Below are positions 20,713-33,006 of a stretch of 64,000 nucleotides of DNA, piece after piece; within the stretch, counting starts at the first letter, position 1; each line of letters begins with the position of its first letter. The notes beneath the pieces are model-generated. The model was not told the origin of the DNA, ran no database searches, and was given only the letters and a program-made list of their open reading frames with translations. The DNA is from Microdochium bolleyi. Taxonomy: Eukaryota; Ascomycota; Sordariomycetes; Xylariales; Microdochiaceae. The stretch is taken from contig KQ964255.1 of NCBI GenBank assembly GCA_001566295.1, positions 915,701 to 979,700 on the forward strand. Direction: 5' to 3'. The translations under genes were made by a program, and so were the position numbers.

Positions 20713-23700
20713 ATTCTACAAAGTACGTTATTATTCACTGCTACAAAACTTCATTGCTTAGAATCTGACTCTATACATGTATTAAACACTATGAAGATAC
20801 TTCAAGTTCCCTTGATATGAGCTAGCTAACAAACTATTGCCATGTCTATATACTTATGCCCCTTTGCTTTTGAGGTATCTCTTCCATCTTTTGAAGGACT
20901 TGAATAATTGAGAGCCATGACGAAGTCGAATCACTTCCTTACTTCACACAAGTCTCGGATCTCTATAATCTTGTATCATGGGAGCTAACATTATAATCCA
21001 CTAAGTTCCTTGATTTAAAGCCTTAGGGGGAGCATGACGTCCATCTGAGGTATATACCACTTATTGTCCCAGCGCATTTATATAGCTATCTGCATCTTTA
21101 ACGGATATTGTAAACTACACTAACAAATAATAGTATAAAGCTTCGATAGCATATATCTCAAAAGCTCTGTAGTATATATATGCTAGGTTCTACAGTTTCC
21201 AGAAAATCCACTGCTCTGGTATAATAAAGAAAACTTAAGCACAACATATTGCGCTAAGCATTCATACACTATACTCGACTTCACAACTATTGTAATCAGA
21301 TATTGTCCCAAGACTGGACTGATATTCCTGGTATAGAAGCGCAACTACCTTAAGCCCATTGAAACAAATAACGCACATAGCTCAAAAAGAGAGATTTCAG
21401 TATAATAATATAATAGCTAAACTAACAAATAAACGAGTGTGGATTGATTTTAGATGCGTACTATTCTTCTTTCCATATAATTCCAAGCACGCCGCATCCT
21501 AGACTTGCGCCTACTACGACTCCTAGGCCTATGTATGTATCTTGAACTTGCTCAGCCAGGCACGAGATAGGTCTTGCGAAAGACTTCTTTGACTTTGTAA
21601 GCGATTATATCGTACGATTGACAAGGTCGGTCGGCGAGGTTAACTTGTGCACGCGCAGAGCAATTAATGCGATGGCGCTGCTCGAGGGTATATATAGTCT
21701 ACCTTTACTATGTCTTGGGCAATTTGTAACACAATGCTCTAAAGGTAAAGTTTTTATTCTAAAAGCCAGCACTATAGGTAATTAAAGTGATATCACTCTA
21801 TTCAAATTGTATGGACTTGATAAGCGTTATAGTCTAGCGCTTTTCTGACTACGCTAGATTAAGAAGTCGGCACTACTACCTCTATTTGCACTCTCTAAAG
21901 CAAGCCATAGAAAGAGTTCTATAGTATAAATATTATCTGTGAGTAGGTGAAGATAATGAATAAGGCCTGGACCTAAATGTAATACATTAAACTTATAATA
22001 GGTAGATATAACGTACATCTAGATAGATCTTGAGGGCTCAGGTCTTCTGTAACACAGTACATAGAGTATTCAGTCAAGTGAGTTGCTTAAATTCCCATCT
22101 TTCTGTCGCCTATATTTTATACAGTCATGTAGTTGGTGTACTATATCCGGCCCATACAGAAAACAGTCTTGATCTCCACTTGTATATAATAAGGAAATTA
22201 TACCTACGGCTATACCAAGAGTATCATATAGTCTGTTTATGCCTGGAAATAGGAAAAGAGATTTTACCTATCTTTTACAGGTACATACATAGTACTAATA
22301 CTTATGTAAGTACCCCCTATACCATCCGGATATCTTCGACCCTAGGCTTTGCATGGATAAGTAGTTGTGTACGCAACGTATAAATAAGAAATATACATCG
22401 TTTCTTGTACCAGAAAATGCAAAGTACAATATGATTTAGATATACGATGACTCCAACGGAGTCCCACGGAGGTCGCTTGTTACGCCTAGAATCTAGACAA
22501 TACCCCTATAAGATAATCGTATGTAATTGGTCTATTAGTATCTTGAGTGGTTATGCATTAATGGATGTTTACCTTGTATATATGTTACAGTGCTAGATTT
22601 TCGTAGGTATGTGAAAACTGTATCTTTGAAGGGTTAGGGGAGACCATACTATTTCGCACAGAGCCTTTCTTCCACTTTGGAAGGTAGTATTTATGTTCGT
22701 GATTTATGAGCGGATAGGAGGAACAGATGTGGAATGGTTTAATATAAAGCATTCAAGCGCCAGCCTCAAGTAGTATAACTCTCTAAAGGTAGAAAGAACA
22801 TGTGTTTTATTGAGATATGTTTTCTATAATAGACCTTAGTAAATCACGTCTGGCACCGGAGAGAAGGACAATAATAGTCTATTAATACCACATCAGTAAC
22901 AAGAATAAATATAGCATTTAGTGAGAACTCACTTACAATCAATCACTATTCGATCTTCGTTATCCGTGTATGTTCTAGTCGACGCATTTTCCTTAGCAAA
23001 ACGAATTTTAGTGATTAAACTGAAGGGCATCTTGTCTTAGTAGAGAAGAATGTTTAAGAGTTATTTAGTCTTCATTTACTTCAGCCCAGTTATATTCGTC
23101 ACGAACATGCTTCTAGCTGTTGCTGCTACAGGGAATTGTATTATTAGGGAAAGCTCGTAAGCATACACTATGCTGTATTTTACGCGGTGTACTATGCTAT
23201 CAGGGCAAGCCTAAGTACTGAGTCATTCACGTGAACATTGGATGGTGGGTCTAGGAGCCAGTTAGAGAAATAGTGCTTGTTCAGTGTTTGGAGCCGCTAT
23301 AGAAGCCAGTCAGTCCTACTCATCTATATACTCTACCATGTAAATCAATAAATTAACACAGGTAGGATTTTAAGCAGCTTATGGTATACTAGCTGCTTTT
23401 GCTGTAATATGGAATGTTTTCTACCACCTCGGCCTGACCACGACAGAGCATTTTGTTGTCTTGTGCCAACAGCTTCTGATTATACCCTGTAAAGGCCTTT
23501 GAGGACTTGCATCATTCTTTACAAAAAATATTTACTACTAAGTTAGTGGAAGAATATGAGGCTAGTGTATTATGTCTATACCTTTGGTGTGTAGCATAAC
23601 TATCTAACCATATGCCTATAGAATCGATACGCAGTAGTGTACTAGGGTTTAGGTACAGAAGGAGGGACCCAAAAATACCTTCAAATTAGCGAGCATGCAA

Positions 23701-26138
23701 TAAGTATACCAGTCGTCTATACATCAGACTTCTTCGTTACCATTCATTACCTGTTCCACCTATCCTTGAATTCCTTCGTTTATCATCTATTCTTAACTCT
23801 ATACTATCTATCTAGTACTCCTTGGATTATTAGTTTCCGTAGTACATATACTTATCGCACTGAGCTTATACGTAGAAATCGGATATAAAGGTGAAGGTGC
23901 TATCTAAGCAATGCGATGGATGTACCTAGTTTGGTATAGTTATGTTTAGCGGTATTTATGATTACACTCGGTAGAATGCTAGTATACCATATAGGAGGTA
24001 TTATCACATCTATAAGCCAAAATAGATACCAAGACTTCAGATAGATGTATATACGGATAATTATCGGCTTTCGAGGAGGTCTAACTGCATTCAATCTCAC
24101 TCTCTGTACTTTACGATACCTGCCGAACTGTGTTAAAAAGAAGTTATACTATGCTGGCTATAGCTAGAGCCAGGCTATAATAAATCTTTTCTTCTATGCC
24201 CTACTGAAACAATTTATGGCAGAGAAGCACGATCAAACATATTAGAGTATTTTGAAGCTATCGGAAATTACGAGCAGGGTGATTATCAAGTCCGGCTTCG
24301 GTACACATCAGTATAGGTCTGCAATGAATTTGTCAAAAAAAAAACTAGTTTAAAACACCGTCCAGCACTAGAACTATTAGCGTAGTGAAGGCCAGCTGTC
24401 AAATATGGCTACCCACAGAATACTAAGGCTCACCGGGTAAGGAGGAGACTTTCACCAGAGCATGCTCAACTTGAATTACTCTTACATGTCTACTTATATA
24501 TGGTGAACTAATACAACCTGATTTCCTCATTATCATATTTTTTCACGAATAGTTCCGATACATTATTAATCTACACACTCTTTTGGTTACGCTCTGTCTG
24601 AAGTGAAACTGAATACTGAACCTTGTCTCTTATCATCGAATATAGCTACAAGTAATAACCAAGATATAGAAAGTGCTTGTAGCTGATAGCGTGTGAATTA
24701 ATAGTAACAGCTAGTGAGCTAAATGATATTTCAGACTCCAGCAAACTTTATCTGTACAGTATAGACATATATATCTAACATAAGATATATTTCTATAAAG
24801 AGGTCTTGGAGTAATACAGAGCTGTCTAGTCTTAGTGACTGCAACTCGTTCCTTACATTGGAACTAGGGTTAAGCAATGGACCATTCAAAGTACCTAAAT
24901 ATATTTATTTCTAGCGTGAGTGTTTACAAGCCTTCCGAAAAGCTTATATAAAGATAGATCCAAAGCATCTCTCCATATCTCAGAAGGACCACCTTTGTAA
25001 TTTTCCAGTTTCTCGGGTTTCTCAGCCTCTAAGCTAGCCAGCTACATTATATGGGCTAGTAGGATATGGTTACCCGAATCCTACCAAATGAAATTCTATA
25101 GGTTGTTTCTACTTCGCCTTTGTATCAATAACATGGAAGTCTCCACTTGTCACTTTAATGTATACATAGATAGGTACGCTAACACACGTCAGATTAGGGA
25201 GAAGAGTCACATAGGTACTGCTCAGTTTCAAGCATAGCAATTAATATCTGTGTCATCGCCTACTCGATTTAAGAACATTGGTCCCTTTACCTACTCTCAA
25301 AAGCAATTCGTCTGCCACACGCAGCTAGGTTGGATCATTATCGGGAGGGTTTTGAAGCTTATATCCCAGAGTACTTCAATCACGTAAAGACTTTACAGTG
25401 ATACTCTCTACAGGGTGACTGCAAATTATGACCAGTGATTGGGCTTAGAACCATATCAATCAAATAGACTATTGATGTATATAATAGCTAAAAAATCTTT
25501 CACATTTTCGAAAATCTGAAAGTACACCACCCTTACTCATACCAGCCTTTCTACTGCCACCTTAAAGGTACTCCTTACAGTACCGTAGATGTTTAGCTTA
25601 CTACTTGTTAAGAAGAATCGCGCAAGTTAGAATCCTCGGAGGATCATAGCTAACTGTTATGCAGGAAACGCGTCCGTTCTCAGTATTGTTCACCCAATAT
25701 CCCAGTAGTGATAACAAAGGTAAAATTGCGGATAAGCGACTGAAGAAGGTTCTTATCATATTATAGTACCGCCTACTACACTAAGAAGGTCTCCGGGTAA
25801 TACTATGAGCGTTCTGTAAATACTTCCCAGTCTGGGGACGAAGCTATAAATCAACACTCGCCTAGTCACCAGCTGCTCAATTACTATAGTAGATTCGTAG
25901 TAGTGTAAGTAGTCTAGTAAAGTCGACTGAGTGTATCGTGTAATTAGCAGAGTGCACCGTTACCGGACGGACCACAAAGTCTCCAGTGATACTTCTCAAC
26001 CTTCTATAAGCACTGCGTCGTACCACTATCTCTCACTAGGTCCGTATTCATACTAGTATCAGTAGAAAGCGGTCGCTCGCAGTATAGAGAACTGAATAAG
26101 AACTGTTGTAAAGGATTCCCACAGTTGGTAAGAGATGC

Positions 26139-26479
26139 TCACTCGCTTTAGCAGCTACTTTCGAATCGACTTACATATATACACTACTATAGGTAGAATC
26201 TGCAGAATAAAGAGCTATCTTCTTATTTAGAAACCTGGTATTTAGTGCTAGGTATGTAGTTATAGCCGGTGGATATTCGATCCAAGGGAGACATACCATA
26301 GTCCATTAAAAGTAAACAGACTTCTTTAATGTAAGAACGTTGGTCTCTGGGTATAATAGGTCTCACATGTACAGGAGCTGGTGTACCGTAAATAAATAAC
26401 GACATTGTACACCGAGAAATAGCCTGGGGCACTATACGAGCTGAATTCACGCTGGTATACAAAAGAGTAAGCGAGTGAG
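26139..26479. repeat. Perfect 11-bp inverted pair sharing the MITE arm motif
   Basis: CTCACTCGCTT at 26139-26149 and its exact reverse complement at 26469-26479 bracket about 320 bp. The 10-mer AAGCGAGTGA within it is also in both arms of the element at 20264-20712. This may be a second, more decayed member of that family. Flanking similarity is weak, so chance is not excluded. A 79-codon frame (26223-26462, minus) lies between the arms with no recognisable domain. Confidence 0.35.
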
Positions 26480-28304
26480 GTATAAATACACTAACTTATC
26501 TAGGCAGTTTCATCTGTAGACTCCGCTTCCTCCTACGATAATACTTATACTCTCAAGACATAGGATAGAAGCTTGCATACATAAATTGTATAATACTCAT
26601 TCAATGCTGGTATAATTACCGAGATGATTCTGAGTATCAGCTTCCTCGGCTTTCTAGGACAACTCGGCTCTACTAGGAATATAATAGAAGCTAAAGAATC
26701 TATAGGGGCTTGTTTAACAATATTACATATACTTGTATGTAGACACATTCATTCCAGGTATTTACTCAACTAGGCGATTAACAATTAAGGTTGTACACCC
26801 AGTCAAACGGCGCGGAAAACAAGGAAAGGCATAATACTTGAATAATACTTAGATATTGTGTACATTGAGTTTTAATATAGTCTATATGGCTTGTGGAGAG
26901 TTGGTAAGTACCTCCTGAAGCTGGACCTTAGATCACCCTGTCTGTGGCAAAATACCTAAGATCTCAAATTGTAGGACCATAGAAGAATATTTGGTTGTAG
27001 CGAAGCTACTACATACGCACTGAGATTATCATTTCGGAGTTTTACGGCAAAACTATGTTGACGAAATTTGAGCATATTGTGACTTTATAGACTACTAACA
27101 TGGCGTTCATGAAATAGAAAATACGATATTTCCTGATCCATACAACTATAGATATGAAAAGCACACCACTTTACATGTCAAATATTGCTGATTCTGCTCG
27201 CCCTGTAAAGTTTTTCTTCATATATGTCGCATCGATCTTAGCCTACGTTACGAGCGATTAGGCGAAAGGGGATATTTAGGAGTTGTAGTCCTAGTAGATA
27301 CTTCTTCAACAATTCCTTAGCTACGAGGGATGACGTGTAGCGCGAGCTTTATCCTCAAGTTAATATTATTAACGCCGTAGCTCACCTATAGAAGAAGTCA
27401 ATTAATACATATCCTTATTGTGTATTTACCGTCGGTGGTACTACATAAATTTGAGTGCACTCTAATATATAGATTACGGATCGAATTGTAGCCCTTGAGC
27501 CGGTATAGAAAGTAAGATTCAGTGAGATTTGTAATCACCTCTCATTATTATCTTTTGAAAGGTCATAGGGTAAAAGCATGCAGATAGGCTATACGAAATG
27601 AGTCTTTCTCTACATAGTACCGATTTATGAGGTGTACACAATATTAAGTATTATAGACAGTGGTAATAGTACATCAAACATGTATACCGTCATCTAGAAT
27701 ATTCATAGCACAGATTTTTATTGGGAGCTATCCATCGTAAGTATACGCTCAACCTTTATACATATGATATACTGTCAATATGCTGTCCTAAGATGAGCCA
27801 GGTGTGAAAACACTGAGCTCAGCCAAACATCCCTTTGATCTCATCAAGACTCCATCCCTCGTACCGAGTATCAAAATAGAGGGAAAGGGGGCTTCAAGCG
27901 CCTATACTTGAAACCTGACTTTTTTTGCTCCTTATGACGGTATGTTCTTATTTCTTTTAAATATATATCTCTCCCTCACTGTCCAAGTGATCATCGTTCC
28001 CTATATATCAAATGTTACTTTCTGGCCTTATTTGTTTCTATCTCTTTCAATGTTAATCCTCTTCCTAGCGTTCTTGCTTATATGTATCTTCGTTTCATAC
28101 TTTCTATGCTTCTTGTCACACTGAGATATTATCCAATTCCTTGTTTGTTATTTTCTACCTCCAGGAGCTCCCACAGTACGAGAAATCTAATTATTTAATT
28201 ATTATCATTATTTGTCAATCTATAAGGCTGGCCCCTGTGGTCTCGACTAGGCACTGCCGTAGATAAGTGTTCTGCTACAGTGACGGCTTGCCTGAGATCA
28301 CTCC

Positions 28305-29459
28305 TCAAAGTACCTTCTTACTACGGGCCTGCTTCGTCTTAGCGATCGCCTTCTCCCTGCGCCTCTGTCTCGCCTCGGCATGTGCCTCCGTGTCCATGGC
28401 GTAGTCCCACCAGCAGAAGCTTGAGGCGTAGTTACCGATGAACTTCTCGTGATGGATGTCATGGTGCGCAGCCCCTGCCCAGAATGGCAGGAGCTTGTTC
28501 AGCGACCATGGAAAGTCATACCCGCTGTGCGAGTCGACAGCTTGGAACACGCGGAGGATCATCCACACGTGCATCGTGAACAGGTGCAAGTCCCCGCCGG
28601 ATAGCGACGCCCAGAGCAGCGGACTGCCAACTGTACCCAACCCCAGGGCCATGACTTCGATCGGCGACGCGTACTCGGCAGCGATACCGAATGGTGCTGA
28701 GTACTTGTGGTGCATCTTGTGGACGGCCCTGTAGAGCGGGCCGTAATGAAAGAGGCGGTGCGCCCAGTAGTGCCAGGTGTCTTCCATGACAAAGAAGAGG
28801 GCAATCTGGGCCGCCATCTTCCACACGGGTGGGAACGGGACACCATATTGTAGACCGAAGTAGGTCGCGAGCGGGTGGAAGAGCCAGATCTGGGGCAGTT
28901 CGACCGTGAAGTGGCTGAGCAAGACGATTTTTGCGCAGTCCCATTGGTCCTGAAGCGTCGGCATTTTGCCAGCCTGTGCGAAGAAGCGAAGTCTGTCAGC
29001 CACAACGTGAATATTGTTGGTGCTAGTTGTCATCTGTACGCACCTGTATCTTATACTTGCGGAACCAGGATATCTGGTCGCAGATCATGAAAGGGAGGCT
29101 CCGCGCAAAGTAGAAGAACTCGTGAAGAATGAAGGTGAGGATTCCCGTCGCAAGAACATCATTGCCGATCCAGAGGTACCAGGCCTGTAAACAAAAACAA
29201 GTTCCTGATCAGTTATCGGGCTTTGGCTGATGCGGGAGGACCAGGGCAACATACCGCCCATAACCGTTCTACGAAGTTGAACTGATGGAAAGCTGGGTCG
29301 GACAGCTGTGTGAGGAGGTGGAAGTATGACGGTGCCGCAGTGCCATCAAGATGGAAGTCTGTCGAATTGCTGTCGTCGTCAAGGTTGTGGCGTTAGGGAC
29401 ATGACATGGAGCATTCCGGAGGGAGAGGCTGATGTTCATCCGACTTACACGAACGCCAT
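28305..29459 (-). CDS. erg25: C-4 methylsterol oxidase ERG25
   Basis: ER membrane non-heme di-iron oxidase that removes the C-4 methyl groups of 4,4-dimethylzymosterol in ergosterol synthesis. Four exons: 29459-29449 (11 nt, MAFV), 29369-29255, 29184-29044 and 28973-28305. The introns are 79, 70 and 70 nt and the protein has 311 residues. The tiny first exon is supported by donor GTAAGT, branch CTAAC and frame. The N-terminal motif FNFVERLWAAWYLWIGNDVL spans a junction. The histidine boxes are intact: HRLFH, HKMHH and HHDIHH, with DTWHYWAHRLFH and GAAHHDIHHEKFIGNYASSF typical of ERG25. The C-terminus is Lys/Arg-rich (ARSKKVL), as for an ER-retained protein. It is transcribed toward, and ends about 35 bp from, the AT-rich island, so it lies at a composition boundary. 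Fungi often have two ERG25 copies; only one is here. Confidence 0.95.
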
Positions 29460-30320
29460 ATCTCCGTTGTCTCGGTCGGACCAGATCGACCACGACTTGC
29501 CGGCCGTCTGGAGAAAAGAGCCACGAGTCTTGGATCTCGAACTTGCGGGGAGCCCCGTTGCCTGTCTGCTGCGGTGAATGCCCAAGGTGAGGTTTCTGTG
29601 GCCAGCGTAGGGAGAACATGGCCAACGAGTGCGGAAACATGGCTGTATATGTGCCTGGGCACTTGGGTACAACGGGTGGCAGGCAGGACCCACCGTGCGT
29701 CCCGGCCCGGCGGTGTCAAAGTGGTGCCACCCAGATGAGATTGGCTGCGCACCACCTGCAGTGTCTTGCGACCATGAGGCCATCTCGAATGTGGGCCTTC
29801 CGGGTTCCCGGTTGGCGCTGGCCCCTGAACGTGCCCCGATCGGGCTGACTGCTCGACTGTCTGTCTCTCGATCGAGCCATCATCCGATTCTCGGGCTTTG
29901 CATCTGTGCATCTGTGCATCCGTGCAGGTGTGCATGACGCCGCCTCCACGGGACCATCCGGTTCCGTATCAGGCCAGTTTTGTTTTGGTGTGTCCACTGC
30001 CCATTGTCAATCAGAGGATGGGGCAGCCTGCTGGAAAGAGCCGTGTGCAGCTGTGTGTTCAGCCCAGCTCGCCGTCCGGTCTTTGTATCTCTCTCCAAGG
30101 GAATACTCGGGACCTGGAAAACACGCTTCTCTGGCCCAGCATGACAAGCTCAAATAGGTACAGGACCAAGAATGGGAGCCTCAGCCTTGCGTCACCATCA
30201 CCCCCGACCCGGCACGGTACATGTTTTAAGGATACTGCACTGCACCTCCGAGGACTCTCGGCCTATATTTGCGGGTGGTAGCCTGCTTGCTCCGCTCCTC
30301 TTTCTGGAGCAAGCACCAGA
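29460..30320. other. ERG25 upstream region, no gene seen
   Basis: Promoter side of ERG25, with normal GC content. Overlapping ORFs on both strands to about 180 codons show no domain. A short repetition CATCTGTGCATC occurs near 29900. It leads into the decayed HET locus. Confidence 0.4.
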
Positions 30321-30329
30321 GATTGCTCA

Positions 30330-31330
30330 GATGGGGCTCGTTGACACCGCGAGCGTCAGCCACCGGCTTCACTTGCTGCATTGACAACAACAGTGGCGAA
30401 AACCTCTCAGAAGCCATCGACTCAGGGTGCCGATGGTACAAAGAGGCAGTCATATGCTTTGAATACCTGGGCGAAGTCACAAAGCAGTATCAGCGGGGTT
30501 CCGTAGAGGATTTCTACAACACATGATAGCCGCTGGTTGCAGCGGGGCTGAACATTACAGGTATTACCTCAGATGGAGGAGGTTCTCACGCACTACAACC
30601 AATGTCTATAAGGAGCCAAACCAGAGGACATTGTATTTTGCGTCTCCAGCTGGGCTCATCTCGGCAGCGAGGAACACGATCGACACTTCCAGTGAGCACT
30701 TGAGCTCATGACAGGTATCGACATATGCTTCCTGGACTGTCCAATGGAGCAGGCCGAAGTCAGCATCGCGGACCGTATGAAGTGGGCAGCTGACTGGCAG
30801 ACGACACGCCCAGAAAGATGAGGCATACTGCCTCATAGGCATATCTGACGTGGTTATGCCCCTCATGTATGGCGAGGGGAAGAGAACCTTTGTCCACCTC
30901 CAGGAGAAGATATTAAGCACCAGTGCCGACCCATGCATTTTCAGATTGACCTTGTCATTGACAGTCGCCGACGCGATACCCACCAAGCAGCCATTGCCTG
31001 GTTTATTTGCAAATTCGCTGGAAGTGTTTGCCAACTTTCGAGAGCACTACCGTCCAGGTGCGCCTGCTATCAATTGGAAGACCGCAACTTGGGATGTCAC
31101 TGATCATGGTCTGCGACTGGGGCTACTTTTGTGTTAGGCGTTAGCGTGAGCTACCATGACTACCAAGCCGCGCTTGAGTGCACAACACGGACAATGGACG
31201 AGAGTTGGTGGAGCCCAGAGATCAGTCTGTGCAGACTGCACGGCGCTCATTTTGCTAGAGTGAATAGTGATATCATCACTTCGATTCCCACGCCCGCGGA
31301 TGGTGTGAAGACCGATGTCCAACTCTTAGG
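30330..31330 (+). pseudogene. Broken HET-domain (heterokaryon incompatibility) gene
   Basis: HET domains trigger cell death in non-self recognition. Their signatures appear in order but in three frames. FTCCIDNNSGENLSEAID and CRWYKEAVICFEYLGEV (about 30365-30475) come first. A different frame then gives SRWLQRG-stop-TLQ at 30528-30560, where the usual Trp of RGWTLQE is replaced by TGA. Next come ADRMKWAADWQTTRPE (about 30768-30815) and, one frame over, DEAYCLIGISDVVMPLMYGE with GKRTFVHLQEKIL after it (30817 on). Further down, SLCRLHGAHFARVNSD (about 31220-31265) resembles the post-HET region. Frameshifts plus the internal stop make it non-functional. The stop is a G-to-A change, the RIP type. 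The N-terminus before the Cys-Cys motif is not recognisable, so the 5' end is probably lost or badly eroded. Confidence 0.82.
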
Positions 31331-32508
31331 AGACAGCTTCCGTAAAGCGCAGTCCCCAGTACGCCTTTGCAGTTTTTCTTCTCTCCCACAAGAATATACT
31401 ACAGCCTGGGAATGATGCTTTTTCGAGATACATGATGGTCGAAGACGCGTGGCCTCCAAGGTGATGGGACACGAAAGCCGCCACCCCCAAGACCAAACGC
31501 TGGACATATCCGCAGCTTCCCGGTTTCTTTCGCTTCTAAGCGGTGAACTCAGGGCGACACTGCATCGATGTTGCGGTCAAACTTCACACCGAAACAGGTC
31601 ATGCCTGTAGAATGCGTTCATGCTCCCACCGCAGCTAGGGCACAATACGAGAGGCAATCCGTTCAGTCGTGCGTCAAGTCCTGCCGCCGCCAGGTCTGGA
31701 CCAACGCACACCGTTGGGCGATACATGGTCGTCACGCCCGCAGGACCTGGGAGTCAACAATATCGTGGAGAAGAGGAGACTTCAGGGAAAAATCTACTAC
31801 TATGTCCAGGCATGATTTGGGAACCTGAATGCAGAAGGACCTCCTCCGCAACTAAAAGATATCCCTGTGATTTACGCCGTCGATGCTGCCGACGCGTCCA
31901 GTACAGGCGCTTCTAGCTCCAGGAGTGTATATGCACCTTCTGACGACATGAACAGACTTCCAGCTGATGGGCGGCATACGGTGGCCATGCACAACAACTC
32001 TGGGCAACTTGAAGCCCTAATCCCACAAATATCTGACCCGATGCCTACAAAAGCAAAATATCGCTCACCAAGGACTTGGTACCACAAATAAGAACTTCTC
32101 GGCATGCTGACAGGACAACTGTCGGTGAATAATTTCGGCCTTCACTGAGTCCTCCACCAGAACACAATCCAACCCTAGGCACTCAGTGGATGCCATCCAG
32201 TGCGTTCAATCAGCCCTCGTCGACTGCTGCCTTAGAAATACATGGGGGCCAATCTTGTCCTCGCAAGCGCACCGTCCGCCTCTCGCGCCCAACTCCTTGA
32301 AAGTACCTCGCAGCTGGGATGCCGTGTCCAGAGAAATCGATAATGCGGCCGTCAATGCTGCATAAGGTGACACGGCTGGATGTCTGGCGCAATTCACGTT
32401 GTGCCTTGCCATGGCCAGCATATGGTGCAATTCCGATGTCAGAGATCGAGGCACTGCATTCTCTCGTGCCCTATGTGAGCGCTTACGAGTGACGGTTGCG
32501 CAACTAGC
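31331..32508 (+). other. Region between HET and ankyrin remnants, no intact frame
   Basis: The same strand shows short coding-like stretches, for example IYAVDAADASSTGASSSRSV near 31870-31930 and SREIDNAAVNAA near 32329-32364, interrupted by stops. If the HET and ankyrin parts were one gene, this would be its linker. No NACHT or NB-ARC motif was seen. Confidence 0.35.
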
Positions 32509-33006
32509 TTGGTAGCTACAGCGAGCTCTTTTTTTGGCAGCACCATCGGTCAGGCCTCTCGAACTCTAACATCAGCTCGAAGCAACGACGGCGTTCACAT
32601 TGCTGGTAGAAACCTCATATGTCATGCTGCATGGAGTTCAGAGACCAGGATCCTCGAGCTTCTTCTGACATGCCACACTAAAGAGTTACGGGCATCCATC
32701 AACAATCGGGACAATACCCAGGAGATGACGGCATTGCACGCAGCTTTCTCCGTGGGTCAGGCATTTATGATCCAACCACTACTGTTATACAGGGCAAGTC
32801 CTGATGTAAAGAATTTGAGGTCGCGACTAAGCCCTGCCCATTATGCTGAAGCTGCTGGCCACATCGAGTGTTCTTACAACCATATACACACGGTACTGAT
32901 CTCATCGCATCCGCTTCCATCGATCCATTGTACCAGCCCTGCCCAAAACGAATCATACCTCCAATCATGTACACCGGTAGATATCACTGACCTTTATGGT
33001 CATTGA
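32509..33006 (+). pseudogene. Ankyrin-repeat remnant
   Basis: A frame of about 165 codons without a proper ATG contains ankyrin-like units: NLICHAAWSSETRILELLL, then MTALHAAFSVGQAFMIQPLL and ASPDVKN, then SPAHYAEAAGHIE. The TALHAA and SPAHYAEAAGH cores are typical ankyrin helices. It lies about 1.2 kb downstream of, and in the same orientation as, the HET remnant, so both may derive from one HET-ankyrin gene. It ends in TGA soon after the second clear repeat, whereas such arrays are usually longer. Confidence 0.6.

Larger units (their letters stand above)
18950..28270. other. AT-rich gene-free island (RIP-like)
   Basis: About 9.3 kb in which composition falls sharply from the GC-rich flanks to AT-rich sequence dense in TpA. 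The longest frames are about 60-117 codons with no recognisable domain and many stops in every frame. This is the pattern left in Pezizomycotina by repeat-induced point mutation of transposons. I could not recognise reverse transcriptase, integrase or transposase remnants by eye. Internal structures seen are a TAG microsatellite, an element with long inverted repeats, and an 11-bp inverted pair (separate entries). Bases 27900-28130 are pyrimidine-rich. The block ends abruptly beside the ERG25 stop codon. A centromere is possible but the island is small for one. Confidence 0.8.

Noticed and set aside
26223..26462. 79-codon ORF in the AT-rich island as a real gene
   Set aside because: Short, no recognisable domain; retained only as context for the inverted pair.
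18950..28270. AT-rich island as a centromere or inserted mitochondrial DNA
   Set aside because: Small compared with fungal centromeres, flanked closely by genes, and no mitochondrial gene or rRNA motif seen.
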